The notes: generated from the sequence alone by a model not told the origin. Positions 44,975 through 57,750 are shown, counted from the stretch's first letter. The stretch: DNA of 64,000 nt from Platerodrilus igneus (GCA_036346225.1 JARFIW010001469.1:12742001-12806000), one strand, 5' to 3'. Translations and numbers: made by a program.

Positions 44975-46854
44975 CCAAATGGAATAACATTATATCCAGC
45001 TTAGACATGGCAGCCAGAGATATTCTGGGGTATACACAAGAAAAAAGAAACCATGGATAACAAAGAATATTTTGAATTTAATAGAAGAAAGACGAAAATA
45101 CAAAAATAAATCAGACTAAACAGGAAAACAGAGATACAAAACCATAAAATGGGAAATTATTCCAAATGCAGGAAAGCTAAAGAACAATGGATTGATGAAC
45201 AGTACAAAAAGGTACAAACTAAAATGTAAATAGGAAATAGAGATAAAGCATACAAATTAGAATCAATTTTAAGAATATAAAACCCTATAGGAAAAATATA
45301 TAGCACGCGGGAGGAAACGTTATTATAGAAAATGTAGAGAAAGTGGGTAGATGGCAAGAATATATAGCGAATTTATATGCAGGAGAGGAACTAACAGCAT
45401 TAGAACAGAAATCAGATATTGAAAATGATGACTTGGGATATCCTTTACTTAGAGAGTTTGAATTAGCTTTAAAGGGTCTGAGAAATGGTAAGGCGCCGGG
45501 TACAGATAAAGTGCAAGTAAAAACTCTAAAAGCCGCTGGACAAGCAGTAACAGAACGTCTCTTCCAACTTGTAAGCTATATGTATGATACAGGCGAGATA
45601 CCCAACGATTTTAAACGTATCATCATATTCCAAAAAAGAAAGGCGCGAATAGATGTGAAAATTCTCGAACAATAAGTTTGACAGCACACGTGCCAAAAAT
45701 ATTATCTAGAATTGTACAAAAACGAATGAAAAAACGAACTGAAGAAATACTAGGAGAAGAGAGTGATAATGAAGAAAACAATAGAAAAAGGTAAAGCGTG
45801 TATATAGGGTTTGTAGATCTGAAAAATGCATTATACAATGTAAAATGGAGAAAAATGTTTGAAATACTCAAAAAGATTAGTATGAGTTATAGGGATACAC
45901 GAATAGTACATAGCTTATACAAAGAGCAAACAGTAGTAATAGAATTAGAGCAGAAACGTACAGAAGTAAACGTTGGAAAAGCGGTGAGACAGGGATGTGC
46001 CCTATCTCCATTATTTTTTAACTTGTACATAGAAGAGGCAATGAATACTGCCAAATGCAATAAAAAATTTTTAATCACTACGCAAGGACAAAAAAGTGAT
46101 ATGTTTTGATTTGCAGATGATATAGCGGTATAAGCATTTAGCAAGCTGCTCTTAATGAAATGGAAAGGGTTCTAACAGAGAGATACGGTATGAAAATTAA
46201 CAAAAGTAGAACTAAAGTACTAGTATGCAAAGAAGGGGAAAATAAATCAAAAACAAGAATACAAATAGGTACCAATAACTTACAGGAGATTAAGGATTTC
46301 TGCTACCTAGGAAGTCAAATAACACAAGATGGGAAAATCGCAAAAGATATAAAACAAAGATTAGCACAAGGCCGTGCTACATTTAACACGAAAAATCAAC
46401 TACTGTGTTCAAAGACAACAAACATAGAAACAAGGAAAAGATTGCTTAAAGCATATGTGTGGAGCACAGCACTGTATGGCTGTGCAGCATGGATAGTAGG
46501 AGAAGCGGATAAGAAAAAGGTAGAAGCTTTTGAGATGTGGTGCTACAGACGAATGATAAAGATATCATGGACAGAGAAAGTTAAGAACAAAGATGTACTA
46601 AAAATGGTAGGTGAAACAAAAAATATGCGGAAAACGATACAAAATAGGAGAGATAGGATAATAAGCCTAATGACGAAAAAATAAGCGCAGATAATTTTGA
46701 TGATCATTATTAACAACTACAGGTGTTGGCTGTGAAATATCTGCAACTAATGTTGCCTGTGCGAAAAGATATATTGGAAAAAATATTAAATCGGTAAATG
46801 TTCAAGTTCTGGGGATGCTTGACAGCCACAGGCTACTTTTCCCTCTTCACAACC
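44975..46854 (+). mobile_element. LINE copy E (5'-truncated)
   Basis: It starts inside the endonuclease-RT linker (AAATGGAATAACATTATATCC) and runs through the RT and C-terminal domain into the 3' UTR. RT blocks: GKAPGTDKVQVKTLKAAG at 45343-45675, GCALSPLFFNLYIEEAMN at 45798-46109, and the long C-terminal part 46160-46684 (FCYLGSQITQDGK, LKAYVWSTALYGC, AFEMWCYRRMIKISW). The catalytic box at about 46108 reads F*FADD, with a stop just before it. Its 3' UTR is split by the SINE and resumes at 50851. Confidence 0.85.
46160..46684 (+). pseudogene. LINE copy E RT C-terminal domain, longest intact piece
   Basis: 174 open codons from just after the catalytic box to the stop: KINKSRTKVLVCK, the FCYLGSQIT motif, KTTNIETRKRLLKAYVWS, and the FEMWCYRRMIKISW signature. 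This is the best-preserved C-terminal domain in the window. It is BovB-like by its order of motifs. Confidence 0.8.
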
Positions 46855-47064
46855 TTACATGTGATTTTCCAAAGCTCCACCTGAAGGTACTACATCGACC
46901 AAGAAGTGAGTTCTTTTTACCTGGAAAATTTGGAATTTTGCCGAACTCTTGCTGTTCCAAGCAAGGTAGGGATCTTTAACGTGCGTGACAACACCCACAC
47001 GGGACCTCTATTTTACCTCTCGTCCGAACGAGGGTGTAATTTTTCAAGCGAACCGTGTTGGAAT
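46855..47064 (-). mobile_element. SINE copy 2, 5'-truncated, inside LINE copy E
   Basis: The reverse complement matches 22018-22253, from the same 3' end (TTACATGTGATTTTCC) up to the B-box region, where it stops at GGAAT; the A box is lost. Target duplication CCCTCTTCACAACC (46841) and CCCCCTTCATAACC (50851), 12 of 14 matching, brackets the SINE together with the hAT inside it. Confidence 0.85.
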
Positions 47065-50000
47065 CAGTGGCGTAACTACACCCCTGCCAGCCCCCGCTAT
47101 GCGGGGGGGCCCCAAGTGCAAGAAGGCCCAAACGATAATAAACTCAACTTATTCATCTTCAACGTATTTGGCAGGTAAGAAACGGTCAAGAAAATATTGC
47201 AGATAATTCAGAAACCGCAGGTTAACGAACGTTTTCTTGATGTTACTACTAGGAACTGCTGAAATACAAGAAATAATAATTAAGATAAATACTGAACACC
47301 ACCTGCAGCCTGCATCCTTTCTTCTTTCTATCCGTTCTGTCCTATTTTGTAAGGGTTAATAAACAGATGAAAGAGACTGTAAACTTTAATAACAAAGATG
47401 TCTATATTATTCTTAAGTGATAAGTTGTATAAAGTGGTAAAGCATTATTAAACGACGTATAGTAGGGTTAGTTTGGTTTGTGGGATTTTAAATAGGAATA
47501 AAAGGGCTATTGTCTGTACAGTACAGATTCACAGGATGGCAGGTAGCTTAGTAACCTTCGCTTTCTAGAAATATAATACTAGAAAGAAATTCATTTTGTG
47601 GTTTCTAGTCAGCTGGTTGCAACGTATTTGCATTAGCTGCATTATATATAACGGAAAGGAAGTAAAAAGCATTCCAGTACGTTTTACTCAATAGTGTTGT
47701 GTTCGTATTACAGGAGGTCTTTCATATTTAAACGTAAGTATTTATATCTATTTTTATTAAACTACTATTGATTTGATCATAGTTGAAGTCGCGCTGAGAA
47801 ATACATATAAATAAATCTTTAAGCATTCAATAAAATCATTTATATTTTGTTAATTAAAGCATTTAAAGCAAAGTATGTATGTGTTATTTGTAATTTCAAA
47901 AGGCTTTTAAATAATTATTACTTATCTAATTACATTATAATTAATTTCATTCAAAATTGCAGGAAATAATATACAATGAGCACTACAAGCGGCGCTGCAA
48001 AAACGAAAAAGGAAACTATTGGAAGAATCAAAGAGCAAGATTCCAAAATAAGTTCCTTTTTACTTCTAAAGAGTCCGAAAAACAAGAACAATCTATGAAA
48101 GAAATTGGGCTTTCGACAGTAGCATCTACTAGTTCCGCTACAGACGAACAGCAGTCGTCAACAATTTTAAAACTCTCACCCAGGGCGCAAGTACATCACA
48201 TAATGACGGCCGCGATAGAAATTTGGAACTAGATACCACTACAATTACAGAGGTAAATGTGAGTAGTACTTTTCACTTAATGAACTATCTATGGATCTGA
48301 CGAAAGAATATCCAACCGATTTTGCACATTTTTAAAAATCAATGTTTTACAACATGACAATTTAAGAAAAGAAATAATTAATTACGGATTGTGTAGACCA
48401 GATGGTGCGTTTCCTAAAGATAATAAAAATAGAAGTTTTTCAGTTCACTATTATTACTTAATAACTGCAAGCGAAAATAAAAGCAATACGTTAAACTTAC
48501 CACACAATTCAAATGGGTGGTTGTGTTATTCTAAATTAAAAATTGTGTTTATTGTCAACCATGTTGGCTGTTTGCTTCAGTAAGGTCAAGTTGGACGACC
48601 GGAATTAATGATTGGCAGGGTTTATCAAAAAAATTAAAGAGCATTTGCTTGCTCAATCTCATTTAACTTGTTGTTTTATTTACGATATGTGGAAAAAAAT
48701 TATACCATAGATAAGAAAGATACTCTACTATTAAAACAAGAAACTGAATTTTGGAAAATGTTTTACACAGACTTTTCAATGTTACTTTAACACTATCCCA
48801 GCGCATGCTGTCATTTCGAGGACATAGAGAAAGTTTTCTGATTCAAAAGACAGTTACAACGGTAATTTCTTAAGTTTAGTTCATTTAATTAGTAACTATG
48901 ATCCTATATTACAAAAGTGCTTGAACGACCCAAAGGTTCAATTAAATATCTTTCCCAAAAATTCAAAACGATATTATTAATACTTTAAGCGCACACTTAA
49001 AAATATTTTATTAAATAAAATTAGATCCGCTCCTTTTTCTCAATCATAATAGACACTACACAGGATATAACTAAGATTGATCAATTAAGTAAAATTGTAA
49101 GATATATTGATTTTAAAAAGACAGCTTGGGAGAGGTAACCAAAATAGATATTTGTGAAACTTTTGTGGGTTTTACAAAAGTAGAGTCCCAATCTGCTGAA
49201 GGACTATGTAATACTATATTAAGCAATTTAACCAACATGCAATTAGATATAAATAAATGTAGAGGGCAGGGCTACGATGGAGCTAACGTTATGAGCGGTA
49301 CGTATTCTGGCGTGCAAAAGAGAATTTTAAACATAGAGCCTGCAGCCTTATATATGCACTGTAGTGCCCATAACTTAAATCTAGTCATAAATGATGCCGT
49401 TAAAGGTATAAAAGAAATAGAATCGTTTTTCTACTTTTAGAAAACATATATACATTTTTGCTAATAGTATAGTAAGATGGAATTGGCTTTCTGTTTTTAA
49501 AGAAAATTTCACACAATTGAAACGCTTAAATCCGACACGTTGGGCGGATCGAGTAAAATCTTTAGCTGCCATAAGAATTCGGTATAAAGATATAGTAATG
49601 TCTCTTAATAAAATTATTATGATATCAAAAAAAACAGATGAACGAAATGACGCAAAGCAAATATTAACTAGCATGGATAATTTTAATTTTATTTTTTTAA
49701 GTCAAATTCTAGAAGAGCTTAACAAGCTCTCACAAACTGCTCAGAGTGAAAAGGCGAATATTAATCAGATAACTCTCTTATTTCAAAAAACTTTAAAATT
49801 TTTCAAGGAAACAAGAAATAACTATTCCAACATCAAGGAGGAAGCAGCGAAAGTTGCAGGGCAATGGAATATTAAACCGGAATTTATAAAAAAAAGGCAA
49901 CCAAAAATAAAAAAGCATTACGATGAATTATCCAATGATTATCGATTTAATGATGAAGAATTTAAATTTAAAATAAATGTATTTTATCGCGTAATGGATA

Positions 50001-50842
50001 TTATAATTTCACAGCTGTCGAATCGTTTTAAATCGCTTTTTCATGTAAACGAAAAGTTTAATTTCTTAGAACCTAATGTATTTTTGAATTTAACTGCAGA
50101 CGATATTTTATCTAAGGCAAAACAATTGCAAAAATTTTACTACAAAGATTTAAATGATGCTATAGGTATAGAACTTACTACACTCAAAAATAATAGACTT
50201 ATTTGTGATGAATTAAAAAATGTTAACGGTATCTTACAATTTTTAGAATATCTAGTACTTTCCAAATCTACAGGTTCTAGCAGTTTTCCAAACACCATAA
50301 CAGCCTTAATGTTATACCTAACTTTACCCGTTAGCGTTGCAAGTGCGGAGAGATCTTTCTCAAAATTAAAAATTATTAAAAATTATCTTAGGAACCGCAC
50401 TTCACAAGATAGATTAGACGATTTATCCTCTTAGCAGTAGAACATGACACTGCCAAAAATATGAATATAGAGGATACAATAAACGCGTTTGCAGCAAAAC
50501 ATGCAAGAAAAACAAAATTTTGAATTTGATTTGGAATGTCTGCTAGCTCATAGGTTTTTTTACTGTATCAAATTTTTAGGTGTAAATAATTTTGTGCGGC
50601 GTATAAATATGTAGATTTAATATTAATTAACTTATAAGTTTGAATTTATGTAATTTGGTTTTATAATTAATAAAGCACTTGATTAATATAGTATATGTAT
50701 TTAATTCTATACTGCTTCCTTCTCTACATGTACTATAATTTAAAAATATGGCTAAATATAAGCCAGTAAAAGTAATACATTTTAAAGAGAGCCCACTTTA
50801 AAATTTTTGCGGGGGGGCCCAAAAATCGTAGTTACGCCACTG
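47065..50842 (+). mobile_element. hAT element 3, complete with TIRs and TSD, 3778 bp
   Basis: Terminal inverted repeats CAGTGGCGTAACTAC are perfect (47065-47079 and 50828-50842), followed inside by G/C runs (GCGGGGGGGCCCC). An 8-bp target duplication GTTGGAAT at 47057-47064 and 50843-50850 is perfect, the hallmark of hAT. The element carries a broken transposase on the plus strand and sits in SINE copy 2. Confidence 0.95.
47976..50523 (+). pseudogene. hAT transposase 3 (ZMYM1-like), broken
   Basis: Begins MSTTSGAAKTKKETI after an acceptor-like TTGCAG. Frameshifts follow, then the TTF zinc-finger region (CRPDGAFPKDNKNRSFSV at 48389, NGWLCYSK), a DUF4371-like part (about 48860-49130, FSIIIDTTQDITKID), the core 49126-49440 (CRGQGYDGANVMSGTYSG, CSAHNLNLVIND), a 305-codon open run 49517-50434 (LNPTRWADRVKSL, LTLPVSVASAERSFSKLK), and after one shift the tail FAAKHARKTKF to the stop at 50523. 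Seven or more disruptions make it inactive, yet the ends are perfect. Confidence 0.9.
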
Positions 50843-50850
50843 GTTGGAAT

Positions 50851-50930
50851 CCCCCTTCATAACCACTGAATGTCGAATAAATAGGGTATAAAATTGTAAA
50901 ACAATAGAAAGGGACCGAACTGCACCTAAC
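50851..50930 (+). mobile_element. LINE copy E, 3' UTR continuation
   Basis: It resumes with CTTCATAACCACTGAATGTC, AATAGGGTATAAAATT and GGGACCGAACTG, matching the 3' UTR of copy G at 57225-57290. It ends abruptly at CACCTAAC, where fragment F starts. Confidence 0.75.
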
Positions 50931-51395
50931 AAGAAAGAACAGCGCCTATGATCAAAGACAACAAACATAGAAACAATAAGAAAATTTGTGAACGCATATG
51001 TGTGGAGCAAAGCACAGTATGCCTATGAAATACGGGCAGTACAAAAAGCAGACAGAGAAACGGTAGCAAACTTTTAAAATGTTGTGCCTCAGATGTATCA
51101 GGATGATAGCATGTAAGAGAAAGTTAATAATAAATAGGTTATTGAAAAATAGAGGAGAATAAAGATATCTGTGAAAAAAAAAGGAGAAATAGACGGGCAG
51201 AATACGCTCTAAGGCATTTTTGGGTAATAGTTTGGAATATATTACAAGGAGAGATAGGAAAAAGGAGGTAGGTGAAGACCTAGATCAGATAGTGATAGAT
51301 GCAGAGGGAAATGTGTAGGTTAGTTCAGAATAGGAAACAATGAGGGTACGCGTTTAACCAGTTTCAGGACTGAAGACCTAATGATGATAATGATA
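50931..51395 (+). mobile_element. LINE fragment F (3' end)
   Basis: Starts AAGAAAGAACAGCGCCTATG, aligned to the region after the RT box of copies B and G (TCAAAGACAACAAACATAG, GGAGCAAAGCACAGTATG). It goes through the C-terminal domain and ends AGGACTGAAGACCTAATGAT at about 51388. It is too decayed to read as protein. Confidence 0.7.
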
Positions 51396-52129
51396 TAAAA
51401 ACCAATAGCAAAATTCGAAACAAAAAAGTAATCAAATTGCTGGATTGAAAAAAACTGCGGTAAACTAACCACCTGAATGGCTTTTTCTCTTTGTCATAAT
51501 TAAGGAGCGCCAAGTCTCACAACAATTCCTTTCAATATTATTTCTACACGGAAAGCAACGGTCATTTCACATAGGTTTGCTTCGGTTTCCTATGACCATA
51601 TACATTACCTTTTTCTAAAATATAGTAGAAATACTTATTGAATTCTGTGAAATTAAAGAAATTTTCAAAGTATAATGCCTCTTCCAAATACAAATCCTTT
51701 TACAGTGACTTCATTTTTATCCTAGTTTCTAAATAAATGCAAATAAAATCCAACCTATACTTAACCATTAAAAAAATTAGATAATTTCCATGAAAATACA
51801 AATTTAATTTCCTTAAAACGAGCTACATTTTTTAACCTCACTCTAGCCATGTATTCTCTCTATAGTAGGGGACAAAAAATACTACTATAGTAAGCCTGCT
51901 TATCGTAAAAAGGCGATTAATAGGCGCAGCAAGGGGCAGCTACCTTGCTGGCTAAAAGATATTGAAGAAAAGTTGGTTGGTCTTGGGCGATCCTCAATAA
52001 TTTACAAGGCTGTTGGCGGTTGACCGTGACAGATGCGGCTTTTTGGTAAAATCTTTAAAAACTGCGTTGTGGAAAGATATGGGAACCTACCACAATATTT
52101 CTCAGGTATGCGTGGCCTAAAACCCGAAC
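51396..52129. other. Unassigned DNA
   Basis: No ORF or repeat match seen. Confidence 0.4.
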
Positions 52130-53835
52130 TATGTATGATGGAGAGCTCGCAAGTAAAATTTTCGTGCGTATGTAAAATACCCCCTCATTCGGATAAGGGT
52201 ACTTGGGGCTTGTCATCGTAAGAATTTAAAACAACGGTTCGATTTAGTGATAGGGACTTGGAATGTAAGATCATTACTTAGAGTAGTTAAGTTTACGCAT
52301 TTATTAGTCGAAATGAGAAAAGGAAAGCTGTGCATTTTAGGTATTAGTGAGGTGAGATGGCCAAATAGTAATGACTTTTGGGAAGATGATTATAGAATAA
52401 TTATAACTTCTTCAACTAATGGAAAGGCAGGGGTAGGAATAGTGTTAGGTAAACGATTAGGACGTAAAGTTAAAGAGTACTTACAATTTAGTAATAGAAT
52501 AATTATGATTAGATTGAGTACGAAACCCACAGACACTGTTTTAGTACAAGTTTACATGCTAACAACTCAGTACAAGGATGAAGAACTAAAAAAGGTATAC
52601 GAGGATATAAATAGTATAGTGAGAAAAGTAAAGGGAGATGAAAATTTATTAGTTATGGGCAATTTTAATGCGTAAGTGGGAAAAGTTAGTGACGGAAAAA
52701 TGGTAAGAAAATATGGGTATGGTAGACGAAATGATAGAGGAGAAAGATTAGTTGAGTTTTCCCAGGAACATAGACTAGTAACTGTAAACACCCTATTCGA
52801 ATAACATGTTAGAAGAAGATATACCTGAAAAGCGCCAAGTGATAGGCTACATAGCAAATAGATTATATTTTAGTTAAACAAAGATTTAGAAAACAAGTTA
52901 CAAACTGTCGTAGTTATCCAGGGGCTGACAGATAGCGATCATAACTTGGTTAAAATGAAGTGTAATCTAAAATTCAAAAAATTGAGAAAGGCTAAAAGAG
53001 AGTGATGGAATCTATGCACGTTTAAAGATAGTGAGGCGAAAGAGGAATATAAACAAATATTAGATAATAAGATGAAAGAAATAGCTATAGGAGGGAACGT
53101 TGAAAATAGATGGAAAGACATAAAAAGGGCTGTACATGATACAGCAACACAGACTATAGGTAAGAAAAAAGTAAAAGAGGGAAAACCCTAGGTAACAAAG
53201 GAGATATTAAATTTAATAGAGGATAGAAGAAAGCTTAAACCTTTCAGAGAATTGGATAGTGAAAGTAAGCAAAAATATAATAGAGTTAGAAATAAGATAG
53301 TACATGAGTGTAGAAAAGCTAGAAATAAATGGATGGAGGAGAATTGTAAGAGAATACAAGATGATTTGAGAGTTGGTAAGACAGACAGGGCTTACACGGC
53401 AGTTAAATAGTTTTTCGGTGAAGATAGGATAAATATAATGGTATTAAAGATGAAAATAATGAGCTTCTAATAAATAAAATTGTGGTATCAGATAGATGGA
53501 AAAGATATTTAGAAGATTTATATAAGGAAGACGATATTGATGAGTTAGAGAACGATCAAGAAGAGGATGTAGAAATAGGTTTCTCAATATTAAGAGAGAA
53601 AATTGATAGAGCTGTTAGGAATCTTAAACTAAATAAAGCGTAGGGGATAGACAATATACCCACAGAATTAATAAAATATGCAAGTTAGAAAACTTTAGAC
53701 AGATTATATGAACTAGTAAAAGTAATATAAGACACAGGTGAGGTCCCAATAGATTTCGAAAAAAAATATTATTATCCCAATCCTAAAAAGTCAGGAGCTG
53801 ATAGGTGTGAGAATTTTAGATCGGTTAGTTTAACT
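52130..53835 (+). mobile_element. LINE copy H (second subfamily), truncated by copy G
   Basis: 5' UTR at 52130-52246, as in copy A, then an open endonuclease frame at 52247-52675 and a linker up to an RT start at about 53810 (GADRCENFRSVSLTS-type reading). It is cut at 53835 by the 5' end of copy G; I do not find its RT beyond G. Confidence 0.8.
52247..52675 (+). pseudogene. LINE copy H endonuclease, longest intact EN piece
   Basis: 143 open codons: MIGTWNVRSLLRV, LCILGISEVRWPNSNDFW, SSTNGKAGVGIVLGKRLG, PTDTVLVQVYMLTTQYKDEE, and LLVMGNFNA, where GDFNA is normal, so the first Asp is Asn. A stop follows at 52673. A catalytic Asp change plus loss of the C-terminal part makes it inactive. Confidence 0.85.
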
Positions 53836-56800
53836 TCCCATTTCGAATGGACCTGCACGTTGTCGAAGTTCTAGATTACTAGAGCAGGTGAAATGGCTTG
53901 CGTGTTCTAATGAGCTAAAGAGCCAAACTACAGGTCCAACCAAAGTAGTAAGGTCGTTAGTGAGGAACCAAACTAAGGCAAGTCCGCGAAAACGGGCAGC
54001 AGCTTTTTCGGTACTTAGATTGGCAGAGACTATAGGGGTAGGTATGGCAGTCTAAGACACGGTACCGCAATGTGGAAGGCAACGGGAAACCACTACATTA
54101 CCTCCCAGGTACACAGCGTACCTAAATTATAATAAAATGATGGCATTCTCTGGGGTAACAGATTCTGGAGTCAAAACAGTCCCCCATTCGGATTTTCGGG
54201 AGGGGACCACTTTGTAGGATGCGATTGGAAAGTTCACAATAAGAGTTCGGAACATTTTGCGAGTCGGAGCGAGGAATGTTAGAAGCATGAAGCAAGTAGG
54301 TAAGCTAGAGAACCTAAAAATCGAAATGAATAGGTTTTCACTAGACATAGTAGGGATCAGTAAAGTTCCGAGGCCAGGGGCGTGTGATTTTTGGAGTGGA
54401 AACTTCAGAGTAATTAATACAGGAGCAGAGGAAGGATATTTGGTTGTGGGGATAGTTATGCGGAAAAAGATAAGATACTGTGTAGAAAATTACTTACAAA
54501 AGAACGAAAGAGTATCATGGTTAGATTAGAATCTAAACCGGTAAACACAGTAATAATACAAGTATACATGCATACCTCTAGCTATAGTGACGAAGAGGTA
54601 GAAGCGATCTACAAAGATATCGAAGACATATTAAGATACGTATAAGGAACATGAAAATTTAATAATTATGGGGGATTTTAATGCAGTGGTAGGTGAGGGT
54701 AGGGAACAAGCAGTAGTAGGTTTATTTGGTTCAGGCACGAAAAAGGACAGGGGAAATAGACTAGTAGAATTTTGCGACAAGAACAACTTATTTCAACATC
54801 ATGCTAGAAGACGATATACGAGGAAGATGCCAGGAGATATAGGAAGATATGAAATAGATTAGATTCTTGTTAGACAACGGTTTAGGAGTCAAGTAAAAGA
54901 CTGTAGAAGCTACCCAAAAGTAGATATAGACACTGACCACAAAATCGTAATTATGAAGACCGCAATTAAATTTAAAAATTTGAAAGAAAGAAACGGAAAA
55001 GGGTACTTTGATTTTGAGAAACTAAAAGATAAAGGTATTCAAGAAATATTCGAAAATAGTCAAATGAATTGCTGAAAGATGTAGGGAAAATATCTTATAC
55101 TAAGAAAGTAGAAACATAATGGAATAACATTAAATCCAGCCTAGATATGGCGGTTAGAGATATTCTGGGGTATACACAAAAAGAGAATAAGAAACCTTGA
55201 ACAACAAAGGATATCCTGAATTTAATAGAAGAAAAAAAAAGGTACAAAAATAAATCAGACGAAACAGGAGAACAGAGATACAAAGCCATAAAATGGGAAA
55301 TTATTCGCAAATGCAGGAAAGCTAAAGAACAATGGATAGATGAAAAGTACAAAAGGGTACAAACTAAGATGGAAGTGGGAAAGAATGATGAAGCATACAA
55401 ACCAATTTGAATATATAAAACCGTACAGCAAAAATATAAGGGACGCGGGAGGAAACGTCATTATAGAAAATGTAGAGTAAGTGGGTAGATGTCAAGAATA
55501 TATAGGGAATTTATATGCAGGCGAGGAACTAACCGCATTAGAACAGGAATCAGACATTGAAAATGATGACTTGGGATATCGCATACTTAGAGATGAGTTT
55601 GAATTAGCAATAAAGGGTCTGAAAAATGGTAAGGCGGTGGGTACAGATAAGGTGCAAACAGAAACTCTGAAAGCCGCTAGACAAGCAGTAACAGAACATC
55701 TCTTTCAACTTGAGACAGACGAGATACCCAAAGATTTCAAACGCAACAACATAGTAACTATACCAAAAAAGAAAAGCGCGGTTAGATGTGAAAATTTTTG
55801 TACAACATGTATCAAAAATGTTAACTAGAATTGTAGAAAAACAAATGGAAAAACGAGCTGAACAAATACTAGGAGAAAACCAACTTGGGTTTAGGCGAAA
55901 GAGGAACACGAGAGGCTATTTTAACTCTGAGAGTGATAATGGAGAAAACAATAGAAAAAGGGGAAAGCGTGTATATAGGTTTTGTATATAGATATGGAAA
56001 AAGCATTCGACAATGTAAAATGGAAATAATATTCGATATACTAAAAAAAATTGGAATGAGTTATAGGGATAGACAAATAGTACATAGCTTATACAAAGAA
56101 CAAACAGCAGTAATAGAATTAGAGCAGGATCGTATAGAAGTAAACATTAGGAAAGGGGTGAGGCAGGGATGTGCCCTATCCCCATTAATTTGTAACTTGT
56201 ACATTGAAGAGGCAATGAATACTGTCAAATGCAGGAAGACATTTGGAATTACTATGCGCGGACAAAAAATTGATACGTTTAGATTTGCAGATGATATAGC
56301 GGTATTAGCATCTAGCAAAGAAGAGTTAGAATCTGCTCTTATTGAAATGGAAACGGCTCTATCAGAGAGATACGGTATGAAAATTAATAAAGCTAAAATT
56401 AAAGTACTAGTATGCAAAGGAGAGGAAAATAAATCAAAAACAAGAATACAAATATGTAACACGAACTTACAAGAGGTTAAAGATTTCCGCTACTTAAGAA
56501 GCCAAATAACGCAAGAAAAGCAAGAAAAGCGTAAAAGATATAAAACAAAGATTAGCGCAAAGTCGTGCTACATTTAATAAGAAAAAGCAACTACTGTGTT
56601 CAAAGACAACAAACATAGAAACAAGGAAAAAATTGCTTAAAACATATGTGTGGAGCACAGCATTGTACGGCAGTGAAGCCTGTACAGCTGGTAAGCAAAA
56701 GGTAGAAGCCTTTGAAATGTGGTGCTATAGACGTAAGATATCATTAACAGACAAAGTTAAGAACAGAGAGTTACTAAAAATGGTAGAGAAGGAAGGAAAT

Positions 56801-57400
56801 ATGTGGAAAAAGGGAAAAAAATAGAAGAGATATGATGATAGGCCACATACGACGGCATGAGGGAATAGTGCGGAATATATTAGAAGCAGAGATAGGAAAA
56901 AGAAAAGTAGAGGTAGACCTAGGTTAGACTACTGCACACAGATAGATAAAGGTGTATGCTGTAGGAATTTCAGAGAAATGTGTAGACTAGCTCAGAATAG
57001 AAATCAATGGAGGTACGCATCCAACCAGTCCCAAGATGAATAAATTAATGACGAAAAAGTAACTGTACATAAACATGATGATTATTATATGCAAGTACAA
57101 GTATTGGTTGGGCAATATTCTCTTATAAGGTTAATTGTGCGAAACGATTTACAGGAAAACTAGAATTTGGCAAATGTTTAAGTGTTGGGGGATCTTGGCA
57201 GCCACAGGCTGCTTAACCTCCTTCACTGAATCTCGGTGAAATAGGGTATAAAATTAGAAAACAATAGAAGGGGAACCGAGCTGTATTCAGGCTGTGTGAG
57301 AATTTCAGGGAACTATGTAGGTTAGCTCAGAATATAAATAAGTGCAGGTACGTGTCCAACCAGTTTTGAGACGGAACACCTAATGACTAAAGAATAAGCG
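53836..57400 (+). mobile_element. RTE/BovB-like LINE copy G, near full-length, decayed
   Basis: Inserted into copy H. 5' UTR 53836-54256 (starts CATTTCGAATGGACCTGCAC), endonuclease 54257-54862 (MGDFNAVVGEG, intact motif), linker 54870-55480, RT 55481-56577, C-terminal domain 56633-56824, and a long modular 3' UTR to about 57400. The TAGCTCAGAATA..TGCAGGTACG module occurs twice in that UTR (about 56985 and 57320), so the tail contains an internal duplication. Confidence 0.85.
55481..56824 (+). pseudogene. LINE copy G reverse transcriptase and C-terminal domain (broken)
   Basis: RT start with LKGLKNGKAVGTDKV (55481-55828), a shift into LGENQLGFRRKRNT (55788-55991), then a 230-codon run (55885-56577) holding GVRQGCALSPLICNLYIEEA and the intact catalytic box TFRFADDIAVLASSK, with KINKAKIKVLVCK after it. 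The C-terminal part 56633-56824 (YVWSTALYGSEAC, FEMWCYRRKISLTDKV) lacks the LG of YLGS, which reads YLRSQIT. It is the best RT core in the window. Confidence 0.85.
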
Positions 57401-57419
57401 CAGATAAATCTAATTATTT

Positions 57420-57750
57420 TGATTATTCCTGTCGACACTTTACCGCCAGGCGTGAAGTTGGCAGAATAAGTTTAACGGCATATAAGTATTTTTTAGTGGT
57501 ACATTGACATTCATATTTGGACATTAAAAAGCACTAACTAAGCACTAACCATTGCACCGGCTACAATTATTCCTGCCGACACTTTTCAGCCAGGCGTGAA
57601 GTTGGCGGAATAACTTTAACTGCTAACAACAATTATTTGAATAGTCCGTTGACTTTCACATTTGGGCACTAAAAAGCACTAACGAAGCACTAACAATTAC
57701 ACCAATTAAAATTATTCCTATCGACATTATTCCGCTAACTTCATGCACCT
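57420..57750 (+). repeat. Tandem repeat, unit of about 145 bp, 2.3 copies
   Basis: Starts at 57422, 57566 and 57711 with ATTATTCCTGTCGACAC. Each unit also has CAGGCGTGAAGTTGGCGGAA and AAAAAGCACTAACGAAGCAC. The third copy ends in the reverse of an internal block (TTATTCCGCTAACTTCATGC), giving a hairpin at the right end. Confidence 0.85.
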
